Notes: generated from the letters alone by a model not told the origin. Positions 31,550-42,554 are shown, counted from the first letter of the stretch. The stretch is DNA of 48,299 bases from Betaproteobacteria bacterium (GCA_028291945.1 JAQGNH010000329.1:1-48299); one strand, 5' to 3'. Numbers and translations: made by a program.

Positions 31550-33010
31550 CTAAGGCTTAACGCCCCGCTTTGCGCTGTTGATCTGTTCCGCTGGCGGCAG
31601 CATGCTCGCCGTCCAGCCGCCGCCCAGCGCGCGGATGAGGGCCACGTTTGCGGCAAGTCGACGGCTGCGTATATCGACGGCATTGCGCTCGCTCGCTAGA
31701 GCAGCTGCTTGTGCAATGATGACATTGAGGTAGCTCACCGTACCGGCCTTGTACTGATTGAGCGTAAGCTCGACTGTGAGCCGGTTGCCGGCAAGGGCTT
31801 CTGCCTGGACCGACGCTTCCTGCTCCAGTATGCGCAGTGCTGCGAGGTTGTCCTCGACTTCCTGAAAGCTCGTAAGTACGGTCTGCCGATACGCCGCTAC
31901 CGTCGCGTCGTACACCGCGACGGCCTGTGCCGTGCGTGCGCGCCGCGCGCCTGCATCGAACAGCGTCTGCGCGAGCGTCGCCCCCAGCGACCAGAAGCGC
32001 GCGGGCGCGCTCAACAACTCTCCAATAGCCAAGCTCTGAAATCCCCCTGACGCAGAGAGTGAGAGCGCCGGAAAGTAGGCGGCTTGCGCAACACCGATCT
32101 GTGCGTTGGCCGAGGCGACTCGACGTTCCGCAGCCGCAATGTCCGGGCGCCGTTCGAGCAACTCGGATGGCAAGCCCGCCGGGACGAGCGGCGGCTCGCC
32201 TGCGAGTGGTGTACGCGGTAGTGAAAATTCCGCCGGCGGCTTACCAATCAGGACCGCAATGGCGTGCTCGAATTGCGCTCGCGCTACGCCCACATCGAGC
32301 AATTGCGCCTGGGTCGATTTCAGCTGTGCGTCGGCCTGCACCACATCCAGTCGGGCGACGACGCCAGCGTCATATCGGTTTTGCGTCAGCGTCAGAGACT
32401 TCTGGTATGCGCCCACCGTATTTTCCAGAATTTGCTGCTGCGCATCGAGCGCACGCAGGGAAAAATAATTCTGTGCCAGCTCCGCCTGAAGCAAAAGGCG
32501 GCTCGACTCGACGTCAGCAGCGCTCGCCTGTGCAATCGCGACGTTCGCTTCAACTGTCTTGCGCACGCGGCCCCAGAGATCCGGCTCCCAGGTCGCGTCG
32601 AGGCTGATGCTGTGTACGCTCACCGCGCCCCGCGAAGCTCCGCTGCTGCTCCCGCTGGTCGATGCGCCCGAGCGGTTCGTGGATGCCGATAGATCTACCA
32701 CTGGGAAGTAAGCTGCACGCGCTTGCGCGACCAGAGCGCGAGCCTGACGATACTGCGCTTCGGCTTGTGCAAGCGTCTGGTTCGAGACACTGACCTGACT
32801 CTCGAGCGAATTGATAACCGGATCGTTGTAAACCTCCCACCAGTTTCCCCGCAGCTCGTGGTCGCGCGGTTCGGCTGTTTTCCAACCCGCCATCTCTTTG
32901 TACTCGGCAGGCACCGGCGCCTTGGGTCTGAAGTAGCTCGGTCCGATTGAGCAGCCCCCGAGCATCAGGCACGTGCATACTGCCGTAATGGCTACGTTCG
33001 CGCGGGCCAT
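31550..33010 (-). CDS. NodT-family outer-membrane efflux lipoprotein
   Basis: 486 residues from the ATG at 33010. The frame is open to 33388, but that extension overlaps the permease gene and reads as arginine-rich non-protein; an ATG at 33115 overlapping the permease stop is a second option. Lipoprotein signal VAITAVCTCLMLGGC (Cys20), then two OEP repeats typical of TolC-like trimers: WWEVYNDPVINSLESQVSVS in repeat one and ERRPDIAAAERRVASANAQI plus ALSLSASGGFQSLAIGELLS in repeat two. It is the outer-membrane exit duct of the RND operon and the last gene in it. Confidence 0.9.
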   Translation of the reverse strand: MARANVAITAVCTCLMLGGCSIGPSYFRPKAPVPAEYKEMAGWKTAEPRDHELRGNWWEVYNDPVINSLESQVSVSNQTLAQAEAQYRQARALVAQARAAYFPVVDLSASTNRSGASTSGSSSGASRGAVSVHSISLDATWEPDLWGRVRKTVEANVAIAQASAADVESSRLLLQAELAQNYFSLRALDAQQQILENTVGAYQKSLTLTQNRYDAGVVARLDVVQADAQLKSTQAQLLDVGVARAQFEHAIAVLIGKPPAEFSLPRTPLAGEPPLVPAGLPSELLERRPDIAAAERRVASANAQIGVAQAAYFPALSLSASGGFQSLAIGELLSAPARFWSLGATLAQTLFDAGARRARTAQAVAVYDATVAAYRQTVLTSFQEVEDNLAALRILEQEASVQAEALAGNRLTVELTLNQYKAGTVSYLNVIIAQAAALASERNAVDIRSRRLAANVALIRALGGGWTASMLPPAEQINSAKRGVKP

Positions 33011-33114
33011 GCGTTTGTCAGGGTGAGCGTGACCACCAGGCAAGGCCGCAAATCTGCGGGAGCGGCGCGGCAGATCGTTTCGTGTGATGAAGAGAGCTCG
33101 CGGCGAACGGACCA

Positions 33115-36100
33115 TTAACTCACCGCGTCCGAAGGCACAGATCCTGCCGGCACAGGTGTGCCGCGCCTCCTGCGTCGCTGCGCCCACAACCGGAAGCGAT
33201 CGAGGTACAGATACATGACGGGCGTCGTATAGAGTGTGAGCAGTTGGCTCACGAAAAGCCCGCCAACGATTGCGATCCCGAGCGGACGCCGCAGCTCCGC
33301 GCCGTCGCCGGCGCCGAGCGCGAGAGGCAGCGCGCCGAACATGGCCGCCATCGTCGTCATCATGATGGGTCGAAAGCGCATGACGCACGCCTGGTAAATC
33401 GCATCGCGCGGCGCAAGGCCATCCCGCCGCTCAACCTCGAGCGCGAAGTCGATCATCATGATGGCGTTTTTCTTCACGATGCCGATAAGCAGTATCACGC
33501 CGATCAGGGCAATGATCGTGAACTCGGTCTGGAATGCGAGCAGCGCGAGGAGCGCGCCCACGCCTGCTGAAGGTAGCGTGGACAATATCGTAATCGGGTG
33601 GACCAGGCTTTCGTACAGCATGCCGAGCACGATGTACACGGCGAGGAGCGCGGTAAGTATCAGCCACGGCTGGCTTTTGAGCGATGCCTCGAAAACCCGC
33701 GCGGTTCCTTGAAAGCTGCCATGGATCGTCGTGGGCACGCCGATGCGCGCGAGCTCCTCAGAGATCGCGCGCGTCGCATCCGACAGTGAAACGCCCGGCG
33801 AAAGATTGAAGGACACTGTCGTGGCTGCAAACTGGCTCTGGTGTTGGACGGCGAGCGGGGTATTCGTCATTTCATAGCGGCTGAACGTCGAGAATGGCAC
33901 CTGGCTGCCATCGGGTTTGACGATGTAAAGTTCTTTGAGCGCTTCCGGGCTCTGCCAGTACTGCGGTGCTGCTTCCATCACGACTTTGTACTGGTTGAGC
34001 GGGTTGTATATGGTCGAAACCTGGCGCTGCCCGAAAGCATCGTTTAAAGTGGTATCGATCATCCGCGGCGTGATGCCGAGTCGTGACGCGGTGTCACGGT
34101 CGATGACGAGCGTCGTCTGCAGCCCCCGGTCCTGCTGATCGGTGCTGACGTCCGCGATCTCAGGCAGTCGCGACAGCGCCTGCCGGATCGGCGGCTCCCA
34201 CCGTCGCAGATCTTCGAGGTCGTCCGCTTGCAGCGTGTACTGGTATTGCGCCTGACCCTGTCTCCCGCCGACGCGGATATCCTGCACGGCCTGCAGAAAA
34301 AGGTTCGCGCCTGGTTCGCGCTCGAGTTGCCTGCGCAGCCGCGCGATGACCTGATCCGCAGAGATCTTTCTTTCCTTGATCGGCTTGAGCGTGACGAACA
34401 TGGAACCGCTGTTGCGTGAGCCCGGCCCGCCGCCGCCACCCGTGAAGCCGACGACGGCTTCGACTGCCGGATCCTGACGCACGATCTCGATGAACCCATT
34501 GAGCTTCTGTACCATGGCCTGGAAGGAAATGCTCTGGTCAGCGCGCACGAATCCGATCAGCCGTCCGGTATCCTGTTGCGGGAAGAAGCCTTTCGGCACG
34601 ATGACGTAGAGATAGATGTTCAGCCCGATCGTCACCGCCAGAAGCAGCATCATCAGCGGCCCGTGTCGCAACGCCCAGGCGAGGGACCTCTCGTAGCCGC
34701 GCAGCACTCGATTGAAGACGCGCTCGGACCCGCGGTCGAAGCGGCCTCGTTCGCGCTCGGGCCTGTGTTTCAGCAGGAGCGAGCACATCATGGGTGTCGT
34801 CGTGAGCGAGATCAGCAGCGACACGAGGATCGCGACTGAGAGCACCACCGCAAACTCGCGGAAAAGCCGTCCTACGATGCCTCCCATGAGCAGGATGGGA
34901 ATGAACACCGCGATCAGCGAAACACTGATCGAGAGCACCGTGAAACCGACCTCGCGTGCGCCTTCCAGGGCCGCCTGCTTGCGCGGCACGCCCTGCTCGA
35001 TGCGGCGGGAGATGTTCTCCAGAACGACAATCGCGTCGTCGACGACGAAGCCGGTCGCTACCGTCAAAGCCATGAGCGAAAGATTGTTCAGGCTGTAGCC
35101 GCACAGATACATGATGCCGAAGGTGCCGAGCAGCGAGATCGGCACCGCCACGCTCGGGATCAGCGTCGCGCGTGCATTGCGCAGAAAAAGAAAAACCACC
35201 AGGATCACGAGCGCGATCGAAATCAGCAGCGTGCGCTCGACTTCATTGAGCGAGGCGCGAATCGTCGGCGTGCGGTCGAGCACGACGTTCAGGTCGATTG
35301 CTTCAGGTATGGACGCGCGCAGCTCCGGCAGCAGGTTTGTTACCCGGTCGACAGTTTCAATGATGTTCGCGTTAGGCTGACGGTTGAGTATGAGCAGTAC
35401 CGACGGCCGCCCGTTCGCCGATCCGTAATTGCGTATATCCTGGACCGAATCGACGACTTCACCGACGTCGGTCATGCGTACGGCCGCGCCGTTCCGGTAC
35501 GCGACGATGAGCGGCATGTAATCGGCGGCGCGCTTTGCCTGGTCGTTTGCCCCGACCTCCCAGCGCTGATCGCCCTGTTCGAGATAGCCCTTTGGACGAT
35601 TCACGTTGGTCGACGTGATTACGGTGCGTACGTCCTCGAAGGCAATGCCGTACTTGTGCAGCGCTGTCGGATTCAGTTCCACCCGCACTGCCGGAAGCGA
35701 GCTGCCGCCGACCGTCACCTGACCGACACCCTTGAGTTGCGCTATTTTTTGCGCGAGTATGGTGGCCGCTGCGTCATACATCTGACCGCGTGTCATGGTG
35801 TCCGAGGTGAGCGCGATGATCATGACGGGCGCGTCAGCCGGATTCACTTTGCGATACGTCGGATTGCTCGGGAGTCCCGTCGGCAGTAGCGTACGCGCGG
35901 CGTTGATTGCTGCCTGCACATCCCGCGCTGCACCGTTGATGTCGCGGTCGAGATCGAACTGCAGCACGACACGCGTGCTCCCGAGCGAGCTCGACGACGT
36001 GATCTCCGTGACGCCCGCAATGCGGCCGAGCGCGCGCTCGAGCGGCGTTGCTACCGTTGCCGCCATCGTCTCGGGGCTTGCACCCGGAAGCGAAGCCGAC

Positions 36101-36240
36101 ACGGAAATCGTGGGGAAATCCACCTGCGGCAGCGGCGAGACCGGCAGCAGACGGAAGCCGATGATGCCCGCAATCGCGATGCCGAGCGTCAGCAGCGTCG
36201 TCGCAACGGGGCGCTCGACAAATGGCCGTGACAGGTTCAC
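33115..36240 (-). CDS. RND efflux permease (MdtC/MuxC-like)
   Basis: 1041 residues from a GTG that overlaps the stop of the first permease (GTGA). RND architecture: TM1 near 10-30, a large periplasmic loop, TM2-6 with [20 protein letters not shown] carrying the paired proton-relay aspartates in TM4, a second loop, and TM8-12. The N-terminus [20 protein letters not shown] and [16 protein letters not shown] are typical of the MdtB/MdtC pair. Forms a hetero-trimeric inner-membrane pump with the adjacent permease; substrates of this class include bile salts, novobiocin and other amphiphiles in relatives. Confidence 0.92.
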   Translation of the reverse strand: MNLSRPFVERPVATTLLTLGIAIAGIIGFRLLPVSPLPQVDFPTISVSASLPGASPETMAATVATPLERALGRIAGVTEITSSSSLGSTRVVLQFDLDRDINGAARDVQAAINAARTLLPTGLPSNPTYRKVNPADAPVMIIALTSDTMTRGQMYDAAATILAQKIAQLKGVGQVTVGGSSLPAVRVELNPTALHKYGIAFEDVRTVITSTNVNRPKGYLEQGDQRWEVGANDQAKRAADYMPLIVAYRNGAAVRMTDVGEVVDSVQDIRNYGSANGRPSVLLILNRQPNANIIETVDRVTNLLPELRASIPEAIDLNVVLDRTPTIRASLNEVERTLLISIALVILVVFLFLRNARATLIPSVAVPISLLGTFGIMYLCGYSLNNLSLMALTVATGFVVDDAIVVLENISRRIEQGVPRKQAALEGAREVGFTVLSISVSLIAVFIPILLMGGIVGRLFREFAVVLSVAILVSLLISLTTTPMMCSLLLKHRPERERGRFDRGSERVFNRVLRGYERSLAWALRHGPLMMLLLAVTIGLNIYLYVIVPKGFFPQQDTGRLIGFVRADQSISFQAMVQKLNGFIEIVRQDPAVEAVVGFTGGGGGPGSRNSGSMFVTLKPIKERKISADQVIARLRRQLEREPGANLFLQAVQDIRVGGRQGQAQYQYTLQADDLEDLRRWEPPIRQALSRLPEIADVSTDQQDRGLQTTLVIDRDTASRLGITPRMIDTTLNDAFGQRQVSTIYNPLNQYKVVMEAAPQYWQSPEALKELYIVKPDGSQVPFSTFSRYEMTNTPLAVQHQSQFAATTVSFNLSPGVSLSDATRAISEELARIGVPTTIHGSFQGTARVFEASLKSQPWLILTALLAVYIVLGMLYESLVHPITILSTLPSAGVGALLALLAFQTEFTIIALIGVILLIGIVKKNAIMMIDFALEVERRDGLAPRDAIYQACVMRFRPIMMTTMAAMFGALPLALGAGDGAELRRPLGIAIVGGLFVSQLLTLYTTPVMYLYLDRFRLWAQRRRRRGTPVPAGSVPSDAVS

Positions 36241-39200
36241 GGCTCGACTCCGCGCGGAGCGATGTCATCGCCCCGGGAGAAACGCTCACGGGCGCGCTGC
36301 GAGAGGCGATCGAACGCGAGATAGATTACCGGTGTGGTGAAGAGCGTGAGCACCTGACTGACGAGCAAGCCGCCCACCATCGTGATGCCGAGCGGATGTC
36401 GAAGCTCGGAACCTACGCCAGTGCCGAGCATGAGCGGCAAAGCCGAGAGCAACGCCGCCATGGTCGTCATCAGGATCGGCCGGAAGCGCAGCAGGCATGC
36501 CTGGAAAATCGCCTCGCGCGGGCTCTTGCCTTCCTCGCGCTCGGCGTCGAGCGCGAAGTCGATCATCATGATCGCGTTCTTCTTGACGATGCCGATCAGG
36601 AGGATGATCCCGATCACGGCGACCAAGCCAAGGTCGGTGCCCGAGAGCAGCAACGCGAGGAGGGCGCCTACGCCTGCCGAAGGCAAGGTCGACAATATCG
36701 TGACCGGGTGTATATAGCTTTCGTACAACACACCCAAGACGATGTACATGGTCACTATCGCCGCGAGGATCAGCAGCAGTGTGTTGCTCAGCGAAGACTG
36801 AAAGGCGAGCGCTGCGCCCTGGAAGCGCGTGCGCACGCTCACAGGCAGACCGAGCTCCGTTTCCCCAGCGCGTATCGAGTTCACCGCGGCACCGAGCGAA
36901 TAGCCGCGCGCGAGATTGAAAGAGATCGTCGTCGACGGAAACTGGCCGAGGTGGTTGATCACGAGAGGCGTCGCGCGTTCGGAAATGCGCGCAATCGCCG
37001 ACAATCGCACCGGCTCGCCGGCGCTCGACACCACGTAGATGTCGTTCAGCGCGGCCGGCCCGCTCTTGAAATCGGGTTGCACTTCGAGCACCACCCGATA
37101 CTGGTTCGATTGTGTGTATATGGTTGATACGAGACGCTGCCCGAACGCGTTGTAGAGCGCGTTATCGATTGCAGCCGTCGTCACGCCGAGGCGGCTCGCG
37201 GTAGAGCGGTCGATTTCCACGTACGCCTGCAGCCCCTGATCCATAAGGTCGGATGCGACGTCCGCGAGCTCCGGCAGCTCGCGCAGCCGATCTACCAGCC
37301 GCGGCACCCACGTGCCGAGATCATCGGGGTTAGACGACTCGAGCGTGAACTGATATTGCGTGCGGCTCACACGCGTCTCGATGGTCAGGTCCTGCACCGG
37401 CTGCATGTAGAGGGTGATGCCATCGACGTTCGCGATGCGCGACTGCAGACGGCGGATCACGTCGACCGCGCGCGCGTCGCGGGATTCGAGCGGCTTCAGG
37501 TTGATCAGCATGCGGCCGCTGTTGAGCGTCGTATTGGTGCCATCCACGCCGATGAACGACGAAATGCTTGCGACAGCAGGATCTTCGAGCACGACGCGCG
37601 CGAGCGCCTGCTGCCGCTCGGCCATTGCCGAGAAGGAAATCGACTGCGGCGCTTCGGTGATGCCCTGGATCACGCCGGTGTCCTGCACTGGGAAGAAGCC
37701 TTTGGGCACGAGCATGTAGAGCACGACAGTAAGCGCGAGAGTGGCGATTGCGACCAGCAACGTCGCAGTCTGATGGTCGAGCACCCAGTTGAGCATTTCA
37801 CCGTAACGGCGGATCACACGGTCGAACCACGCGCCGCTCGCGCGATAGAAACGGCTCTGCTTCTGTTCCGGTATGTGCTTGAGCAGTTTCGCGCACATCA
37901 TGGGCGTGAGTGTCAGGGAAACGAGCGCCGAAATGAGGATCGCGACCGCAAGCGTGATCGAGAATTCGCGGAACAGGCGGCCCACGACGTCGCCCATGAA
38001 GAGCAGTGGTATCAGCACCGCGATCAGTGAAATCGTCAGCGATATGATCGTGAAGCCGATCTGGCCCGAGCCTTTGAGGGCGGCCTCGAGGGGCGTGTCT
38101 CCGGCTTCGATGTAACGCGAGATGTTCTCGATCATGACGATCGCGTCGTCGACGACGAAGCCTGTGGCGATGGTCAGCGCCATCAGCGTGAGGTTGTTGA
38201 TGCTGAACCCGGCGAGATACATCACGCCAAAGGTGCCTACCAGCGAAAGCGGCACGGCAATGCTCGGTATGACGGTCGCCGACACGCTGCGCAGAAACAG
38301 GAAGATCACCAGCACCACGAGCCCGACCGCGAGCATCAGCTCGAACTGCACGTCCTTGACCGAAGCGCGTATGGTGACCGTGCGATCGGTGAGCAAAGTG
38401 ACTTCCACCGCCGCAGGCAGCGTGGCTTGCAGCGCCGGCAGCAGCTCCTTGATGCGATCGACCACGTCGATCACGTTTGCGCCGGGCTGCCGTTGAACGT
38501 TGACGATGACGGCAGGCGCGGTATTCGCCCACGCCGCGAGATACAGGTTCTCGGCGCCGTCGATGACATCCGCGACATCGCTCAGACGTATCGTCCCGCC
38601 ATTCTTGTACGCGACGACGAGCGAGCGGTAATCGTCTGCGGAACGCAGCTGGTCGTTTGCATCGATCGTCGAAGCCCGCGTCGGTCCATCGAAGCTTCCT
38701 TTGGCCTGGTTCACGTTCGCGTTGGCGATTGCCGTGCGGACGTCTTCCAGACCGAGGTTGTAGGCAGCAAGTGCTTTGGGATTCGCGCGCACGCGCACGG
38801 CCGGGCGCTGACCGCCGCTGAGGCTCACGAGACCTACACCGGGCAGCTGGGAAATCTTCTGTGCGAGGCGTGTGTCAACGAGATTTTGAACCTGCGGCAG
38901 CGGCATCGATTTCGACGTGACCGCAAGTGTCATGATCGGCGTGTCGGCCGGATTGACCTTGTTGTAGATCGGAGGCACAGGCAGATCGACAGGGAGCAGG
39001 TTGCTTGCTGCATTGATCGCCGCCTGCACTTCCTGCTCGGCGACGTCGAGACCGATCTCAAGGCTGAACTGGAGCGTAATGACCGACGCGCCGCCGGAGC
39101 TCGTCGAAGACATCTGGATCAGCCCCGGCATCTGGCCGAACTGGCGTTCGAGTGGGGCCGTGATCGAGGATGTCACCACGTCCGGGCTCGCCCCCGGGTA

Positions 39201-39350
39201 CAGCGTGACGACCTGGATTGTCGGGTAATCGACCTCAGGTAACGCTGAGAGCGGCAAGACGCGATAGGCGACGATGCCCGCAAGCAGGATCGCGACCATG
39301 AAAAGTGCCGTCGCGACCGGACGCAGTATGAATAGGCGGGAGGGGTTCAG
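36237..39350 (-). CDS. RND efflux permease (MdtB/MuxB-like)
   Basis: 1037 residues when started at CTG 39350. The first ATG in frame (39299) would remove [17 protein letters not shown], the conserved RND N-terminus and half of TM1, so the CTG is preferred. It overlaps the adaptor stop (CTGA) with an AGGGG-like ribosome site upstream. [20 protein letters not shown] holds the TM4 aspartates, and [20 protein letters not shown] and [20 protein letters not shown] are family blocks. Pairs with the next gene as the B/C heteromer of an MdtABC-type pump. Confidence 0.92.
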   Translation of the reverse strand: MNPSRLFILRPVATALFMVAILLAGIVAYRVLPLSALPEVDYPTIQVVTLYPGASPDVVTSSITAPLERQFGQMPGLIQMSSTSSGGASVITLQFSLEIGLDVAEQEVQAAINAASNLLPVDLPVPPIYNKVNPADTPIMTLAVTSKSMPLPQVQNLVDTRLAQKISQLPGVGLVSLSGGQRPAVRVRANPKALAAYNLGLEDVRTAIANANVNQAKGSFDGPTRASTIDANDQLRSADDYRSLVVAYKNGGTIRLSDVADVIDGAENLYLAAWANTAPAVIVNVQRQPGANVIDVVDRIKELLPALQATLPAAVEVTLLTDRTVTIRASVKDVQFELMLAVGLVVLVIFLFLRSVSATVIPSIAVPLSLVGTFGVMYLAGFSINNLTLMALTIATGFVVDDAIVMIENISRYIEAGDTPLEAALKGSGQIGFTIISLTISLIAVLIPLLFMGDVVGRLFREFSITLAVAILISALVSLTLTPMMCAKLLKHIPEQKQSRFYRASGAWFDRVIRRYGEMLNWVLDHQTATLLVAIATLALTVVLYMLVPKGFFPVQDTGVIQGITEAPQSISFSAMAERQQALARVVLEDPAVASISSFIGVDGTNTTLNSGRMLINLKPLESRDARAVDVIRRLQSRIANVDGITLYMQPVQDLTIETRVSRTQYQFTLESSNPDDLGTWVPRLVDRLRELPELADVASDLMDQGLQAYVEIDRSTASRLGVTTAAIDNALYNAFGQRLVSTIYTQSNQYRVVLEVQPDFKSGPAALNDIYVVSSAGEPVRLSAIARISERATPLVINHLGQFPSTTISFNLARGYSLGAAVNSIRAGETELGLPVSVRTRFQGAALAFQSSLSNTLLLILAAIVTMYIVLGVLYESYIHPVTILSTLPSAGVGALLALLLSGTDLGLVAVIGIILLIGIVKKNAIMMIDFALDAEREEGKSPREAIFQACLLRFRPILMTTMAALLSALPLMLGTGVGSELRHPLGITMVGGLLVSQVLTLFTTPVIYLAFDRLSQRARERFSRGDDIAPRGVEP

Positions 39351-40690
39351 GGCTGCCCCTGTTGGGCTTTGGCGGGCGCCCCGTCTTCACGCTTGCGCCG
39401 GCCACCTTCGCCCTTGCCTGCGCCACCCTTGCCTGCCTTGTCAGGCCGCGGCGTGCGGTCGGCGATCTGAACGCGAGCGCCTTCACGCAGGCGATCTGCG
39501 CCGTCGGTGACAACGAGTTCGCCCGGCGTGACGCCTGCGTCGACCGCGACAATCTCGCCTTGGGTGGGGCCAAGCTTTACCGGACGTACGGTCACTGTGT
39601 TGTCCGCGTTCACCACGTACACGAAAGTGCCCTGGCTGCCGCGCTGGATCGCCGCGGTCGGCACCACCGTCGCGCCGCGCAGCGTGTCGACGAGCATGCG
39701 TGCATTGACGAACTGGTTGGGGAACAGTGAGAAGTCATCATTTGAAAATTGCGCTCGCAGCTTGACGGTCCCGGTTGCCGGATCGATCTGATTGTCGACG
39801 GTGAGCAGCGCGCCGCTGGCGAGCTTGTTTTTCTCTGCGCGGTCCCATGCGTCCACGGGCAGTTTGTCGCCTGCCTTGAGCCGTCGCATGACGGTCGAGA
39901 CGTTGTCCTCGGCTATCGTGAAAATCACACTCACCGGCTGCAGCTGTGTAATCACCACCAGACCATTGGTGTCGCTGGAGCGAACGATGTTCCCAGGATC
40001 GACCTGACGTAATCCGATGCGACCCGTGAGCGGCGCGGTCACGCGCGAATAGGTGAGCTGCAGCCTCGCGCTGTCCACCTGGCCCTGATCTGCTTTGATC
40101 GTGCCTTCGTACTGCCGCACGAGTGCCGCCTGTGTATCGAGCTGCTGCTTTGCAATCGAGTCCTGCTGGAATAACGTGCGATAGCGCTCGAGATCGATCT
40201 GCGCGTTTTTCAGCAGCGCCTGATCTTTTGCGAGCTGGCCTTGTGCTTGAGTGAGCTGTACCTGAAACGGCCGCGGATCGATTTCGGCAAGCAACTCTCC
40301 CGCTTTGACGAGCTGGCCTTCGCGGAACAACACGCGCATGAGCTGCCCGTCGACTCGGCTTCGCACGGTTACGGTTGCGAGCGGTGTCACTGAGCCGAGG
40401 CCGGACAGATACACGCTGACGTCCGCAGTTCGCGTGGGTGCGGCGACGATCGGCACTGGCTGGCCGGCACCCGCTCCACCTTTTCCTTTTCCTTTTCCTT
40501 TCGCGGCAGACGTGCCTTCAGTGGCCGCTACGCCGGAATCCCGGGTGTGGTAGTAATACGCAATCCCTGCGCCGACGCAGGCCAGCAGCAGGACGATGAT
40601 CCAGATCCTGCGCTGCTGCCGCGGCGGCACGCTCAGGGGGTCGCGGGGTTCATTTACGGGGTCCGGGCGTGTAGTAGGAATTTGGGCCAT
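39347..40690 (-). CDS. RND periplasmic adaptor (MdtA-like membrane-fusion protein)
   Basis: 447 residues. One N-terminal membrane anchor ([20 protein letters not shown], ~29-48), a GK-rich spacer, then barrel-sandwich/lipoyl segments ([40 protein letters not shown]), an alpha-hairpin of ~80 residues and a beta-barrel. Near the C-terminus a second basic glycine-rich tail ([20 protein letters not shown]) is unusual. First gene of the RND operon; its stop overlaps the first permease start. It links the permeases to the outer-membrane duct. Confidence 0.92.
   Translation of the reverse strand: MAQIPTTRPDPVNEPRDPLSVPPRQQRRIWIIVLLLACVGAGIAYYYHTRDSGVAATEGTSAAKGKGKGKGGAGAGQPVPIVAAPTRTADVSVYLSGLGSVTPLATVTVRSRVDGQLMRVLFREGQLVKAGELLAEIDPRPFQVQLTQAQGQLAKDQALLKNAQIDLERYRTLFQQDSIAKQQLDTQAALVRQYEGTIKADQGQVDSARLQLTYSRVTAPLTGRIGLRQVDPGNIVRSSDTNGLVVITQLQPVSVIFTIAEDNVSTVMRRLKAGDKLPVDAWDRAEKNKLASGALLTVDNQIDPATGTVKLRAQFSNDDFSLFPNQFVNARMLVDTLRGATVVPTAAIQRGSQGTFVYVVNADNTVTVRPVKLGPTQGEIVAVDAGVTPGELVVTDGADRLREGARVQIADRTPRPDKAGKGGAGKGEGGRRKREDGAPAKAQQGQP
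40479..40501. repeat. (CCTTTT) hexanucleotide repeat inside the adaptor gene
   Basis: CCTTTT occurs three times plus CCTTT. On the coding strand it encodes an alternating Gly-Lys run in the spacer after the membrane anchor. Because the unit is six bases, slippage would lengthen or shorten the spacer without shifting the frame. Confidence 0.7.
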
Positions 40691-41103
40691 GCCTTTGTCG
40701 TAAGGGTTTAGGCGAACACTGCCGTCCGGCAGCCCTAGCAGCAGACGTGCCGTCCGGTTGTGCTTTATAGCTTGAGCGAGCCTGTTGCACCAATAGCGAT
40801 TTGTAAACTTTTGTAAAAGAGTCCCGTCCCCTGCTGACGAGGCGAAAAAGAGACGCCGCGACAGCCCACGCGGACCCGCACGCTCCGCCGAGGAGTTGCC
40901 TATAATTGAACGCTGTGAAAACCGAGGGCTACCAGCCCCGAACAGGCGCTACCAGCGAACGAGGAGCGGGCTCAAGATGTTCTGCACCCATGAGACCGTC
41001 GTTCTGACGAAGCGTTTAGACGACTTTTGCGACATGCAGTTCGCGACCTGCGCCAATCGCGTCAGACGAACTACCCGATTAGGCTACCAGAGGACGAGGC
41101 AAG
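40691..41103. other. divergent leader region, RND operon / thiocyanate hydrolase operon
   Basis: No gene is supported; a 159-codon frame from 40896 runs through the leader into the first structural gene in another frame and is rejected. The octamer GCTACCAG occurs three times (40928-40935, 40948-40955, 41083-41090); the first two sit in small hairpins (gggctaccagccc, cgctaccagcg). The last two copies are each followed by a variant of ACGAGG and, further on, AAGATG. The leader between the -10 box and the first ATG is about 200 bases, long enough for RNA-level control. Confidence 0.5.
40901..40906 (+). promoter_or_regulatory. -10 box TATAAT upstream of the thiocyanate hydrolase operon
   Basis: Perfect TATAAT preceded by GTTGCC, close to an extended -10. 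No TTGACA-like hexamer is found 16-18 bases upstream, so an activator may be needed. It lies 198 bases before the first start codon. Confidence 0.5.
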
Positions 41104-41463
41104 ATGAGCGTGAATCATTTGAACAGAGGTCCGCAGGACATCGGCGGCGAGCACGCCGGCGCAGTGGATCCGATCGATCACGGCATGAAATTCTGGGAGC
41201 GCCAGGCGAACGCGCTACGCTCGGTCCTGCAGCGAAACAAGGTTCTGCGCACGGACGAGCTGCGCCGCGCCGCCGAGGATCTTGGCGAGCGTTACTCGAA
41301 GCTGCAGTATTTCGAGATCACGACCTCCGCGCTGCGAACGATTCTGCTCGAAAAAGGCCTGATCACGGAGCATGAGCTCACAGCCAGGATGGACGCTGTG
41401 CGCGAGCGCTTCAACGTTCCTGATGAGATGGAATCGCCAGTCAAGAAAGGAACGGCTCGATGA
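41104..41463 (+). CDS. thiocyanate hydrolase / nitrile hydratase beta N-terminal-type subunit
   Basis: 119 residues equivalent to the helical N-terminal half of nitrile hydratase beta: QDIGGEHAGAVDPIDHG, FWERQANALRSVLQ, TDELRRAAEDL, YFEITTSALRTILLEKGLIT. In Thiobacillus thioparus thiocyanate hydrolase this half is a separate subunit (ScnB); three-subunit nitrile hydratases such as the toyocamycin enzyme share the arrangement. GAGG lies before the ATG. It overlaps the next gene by four bases (ATGA). Confidence 0.82.
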   Translation: MSVNHLNRGPQDIGGEHAGAVDPIDHGMKFWERQANALRSVLQRNKVLRTDELRRAAEDLGERYSKLQYFEITTSALRTILLEKGLITEHELTARMDAVRERFNVPDEMESPVKKGTAR

Positions 41464-41840
41464 CGTTTGCCAGCAGCAAGTCTGCGCCCAGAGCGCAACC
41501 TTCGACTTACGCGCCTGCGCCGGGTCACCGTTTCAACGTCGGCGACCCCGTCGTCGTGCTGCGCCGGTTTCCCCCCGGGCATCGCCGCACGCCGTACTAC
41601 ATTCGCGGCAAATCGGGAACCATAGAGCGGATCTGCGGAGCGTTCCGGAATCCTGAAGAGCTTGCATACGGATTCGATGGTGAGCCCCGGAAAGTGTTAT
41701 ATCGCGTTCGGTTCCTGCAAAAGGATGTCTGGCCTGATTACCGCGGACCCGCGAAGGACATCATCGAGATGGAGATCTATGAGCATTGGCTCGCGCCTGC
41801 GCCGGGCGACATGGGTGTTCCACACCAAAATCCAGGGTAA
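41460..41840 (+). CDS. thiocyanate hydrolase / nitrile hydratase beta C-terminal-type subunit
   Basis: 126 residues equal to the SH3-like C-terminal half of nitrile hydratase beta. RFNVGDPVVVLRRFPPGHRR followed by TPYYIRGKSGTIERICGAF contains the conserved GHxRxPxYxRGxxG block whose arginine contacts the oxidised cysteine ligands of the alpha-type subunit; LYRVRFLQKDVWPDYRG continues the barrel. Size and content match ScnA. Coupled to both neighbours. Confidence 0.85.
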   Translation: MTFASSKSAPRAQPSTYAPAPGHRFNVGDPVVVLRRFPPGHRRTPYYIRGKSGTIERICGAFRNPEELAYGFDGEPRKVLYRVRFLQKDVWPDYRGPAKDIIEMEIYEHWLAPAPGDMGVPHQNPG

Positions 41841-41845
41841 AGAAA

Positions 41846-42517
41846 ATGAGTGATAACCGCATCGACTATTACGCAGCGAAGAAGCACGCTCACGATCACG
41901 GCGATCACGATCACACGCCGCTGGATGAGCACGACGACGGTGGCGCGCCTTCGGAATACGAAATCATGAGCCGTGCCATGCAGGAGCTGCTCGAGGAAAA
42001 AGGCATCATCACTGCCGAGCAGGTCAGGCGCAGGATGGAGCAGTTCGAAGAAGAGTTTCCGTACCGCGGGTCGAGAGTGGTGGCGAAAGCGTGGGTCGAC
42101 CCGCAATTCAGAAAACGTCTTCTGGACGATGGCAAAGCGGCATGCGCCGAAATGGGTGTCGATCTCGAAGTCGATCGCCTTATCGCGGTCGAGAACACGC
42201 CTGAGGTTCACAACATCATCGTCTGCACGCTGTGTTCGTGCTACCCGCGCGCGCTTCTTGGCATGCCGCCGACATGGTACAAGAGCCGCAACTATCGCTC
42301 GCGCGTGGTGTTCGAGCCGCGCGCTGTATTGAAAGAATTCGGCACCGAGCTTCCGGAGCACGTGACCGTGCGAGTGCATGATTCGAACGCGGACATGCGT
42401 TACGTCGTCATCCCGATGCGACCTGAAGGAACGACAGACTGGAACGAGGAACAGCTCGCTGAAATCCTCACACGGGATACTCTCGTTGGTGTAACGGTGC
42501 CGCGCGTTAAAACGTGA
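41846..42517 (+). CDS. thiocyanate hydrolase gamma / nitrile hydratase alpha-type metal subunit
   Basis: 223 residues from the ATG at 41846, five bases after the previous stop. It carries the metal claw VCTLCSCYP (Cys127, Cys130, Ser131, Cys132), the threonine form typical of cobalt enzymes, followed by PPTWYKSRNYRSRVVFEPR. The N-terminus is histidine/aspartate-rich (AHDHGDHDHTPLDEHDDGG), a possible metal-loading arm. With the two preceding small subunits this forms an alpha-beta-gamma heteromer that hydrolyses thiocyanate to carbonyl sulfide and ammonia, or a nitrile to an amide. Sequence alone does not decide. No activator/chaperone gene follows, although such enzymes usually need one. Confidence 0.85.
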   Translation: MSDNRIDYYAAKKHAHDHGDHDHTPLDEHDDGGAPSEYEIMSRAMQELLEEKGIITAEQVRRRMEQFEEEFPYRGSRVVAKAWVDPQFRKRLLDDGKAACAEMGVDLEVDRLIAVENTPEVHNIIVCTLCSCYPRALLGMPPTWYKSRNYRSRVVFEPRAVLKEFGTELPEHVTVRVHDSNADMRYVVIPMRPEGTTDWNEEQLAEILTRDTLVGVTVPRVKT

Positions 42518-42554
42518 AGCGCAGCGCCGCGCCGCGTGTCAGCAGACCTCGCGG

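Noticed and set aside
33011-33388. N-terminal extension of the NodT-family efflux protein
   Set aside because: It overlaps the permease gene, is composed of Arg/His runs and would bury the lipoprotein signal. The ATG at 33010 gives normal length and signal.
40896-41375. 159-codon ORF overlapping the thiocyanate hydrolase leader and first gene
   Set aside because: Its second half is an arginine-rich shadow of the beta-type subunit and its first half has no recognisable protein or ribosome site. The apparent internal YQRTR repeat comes from the DNA repeat.
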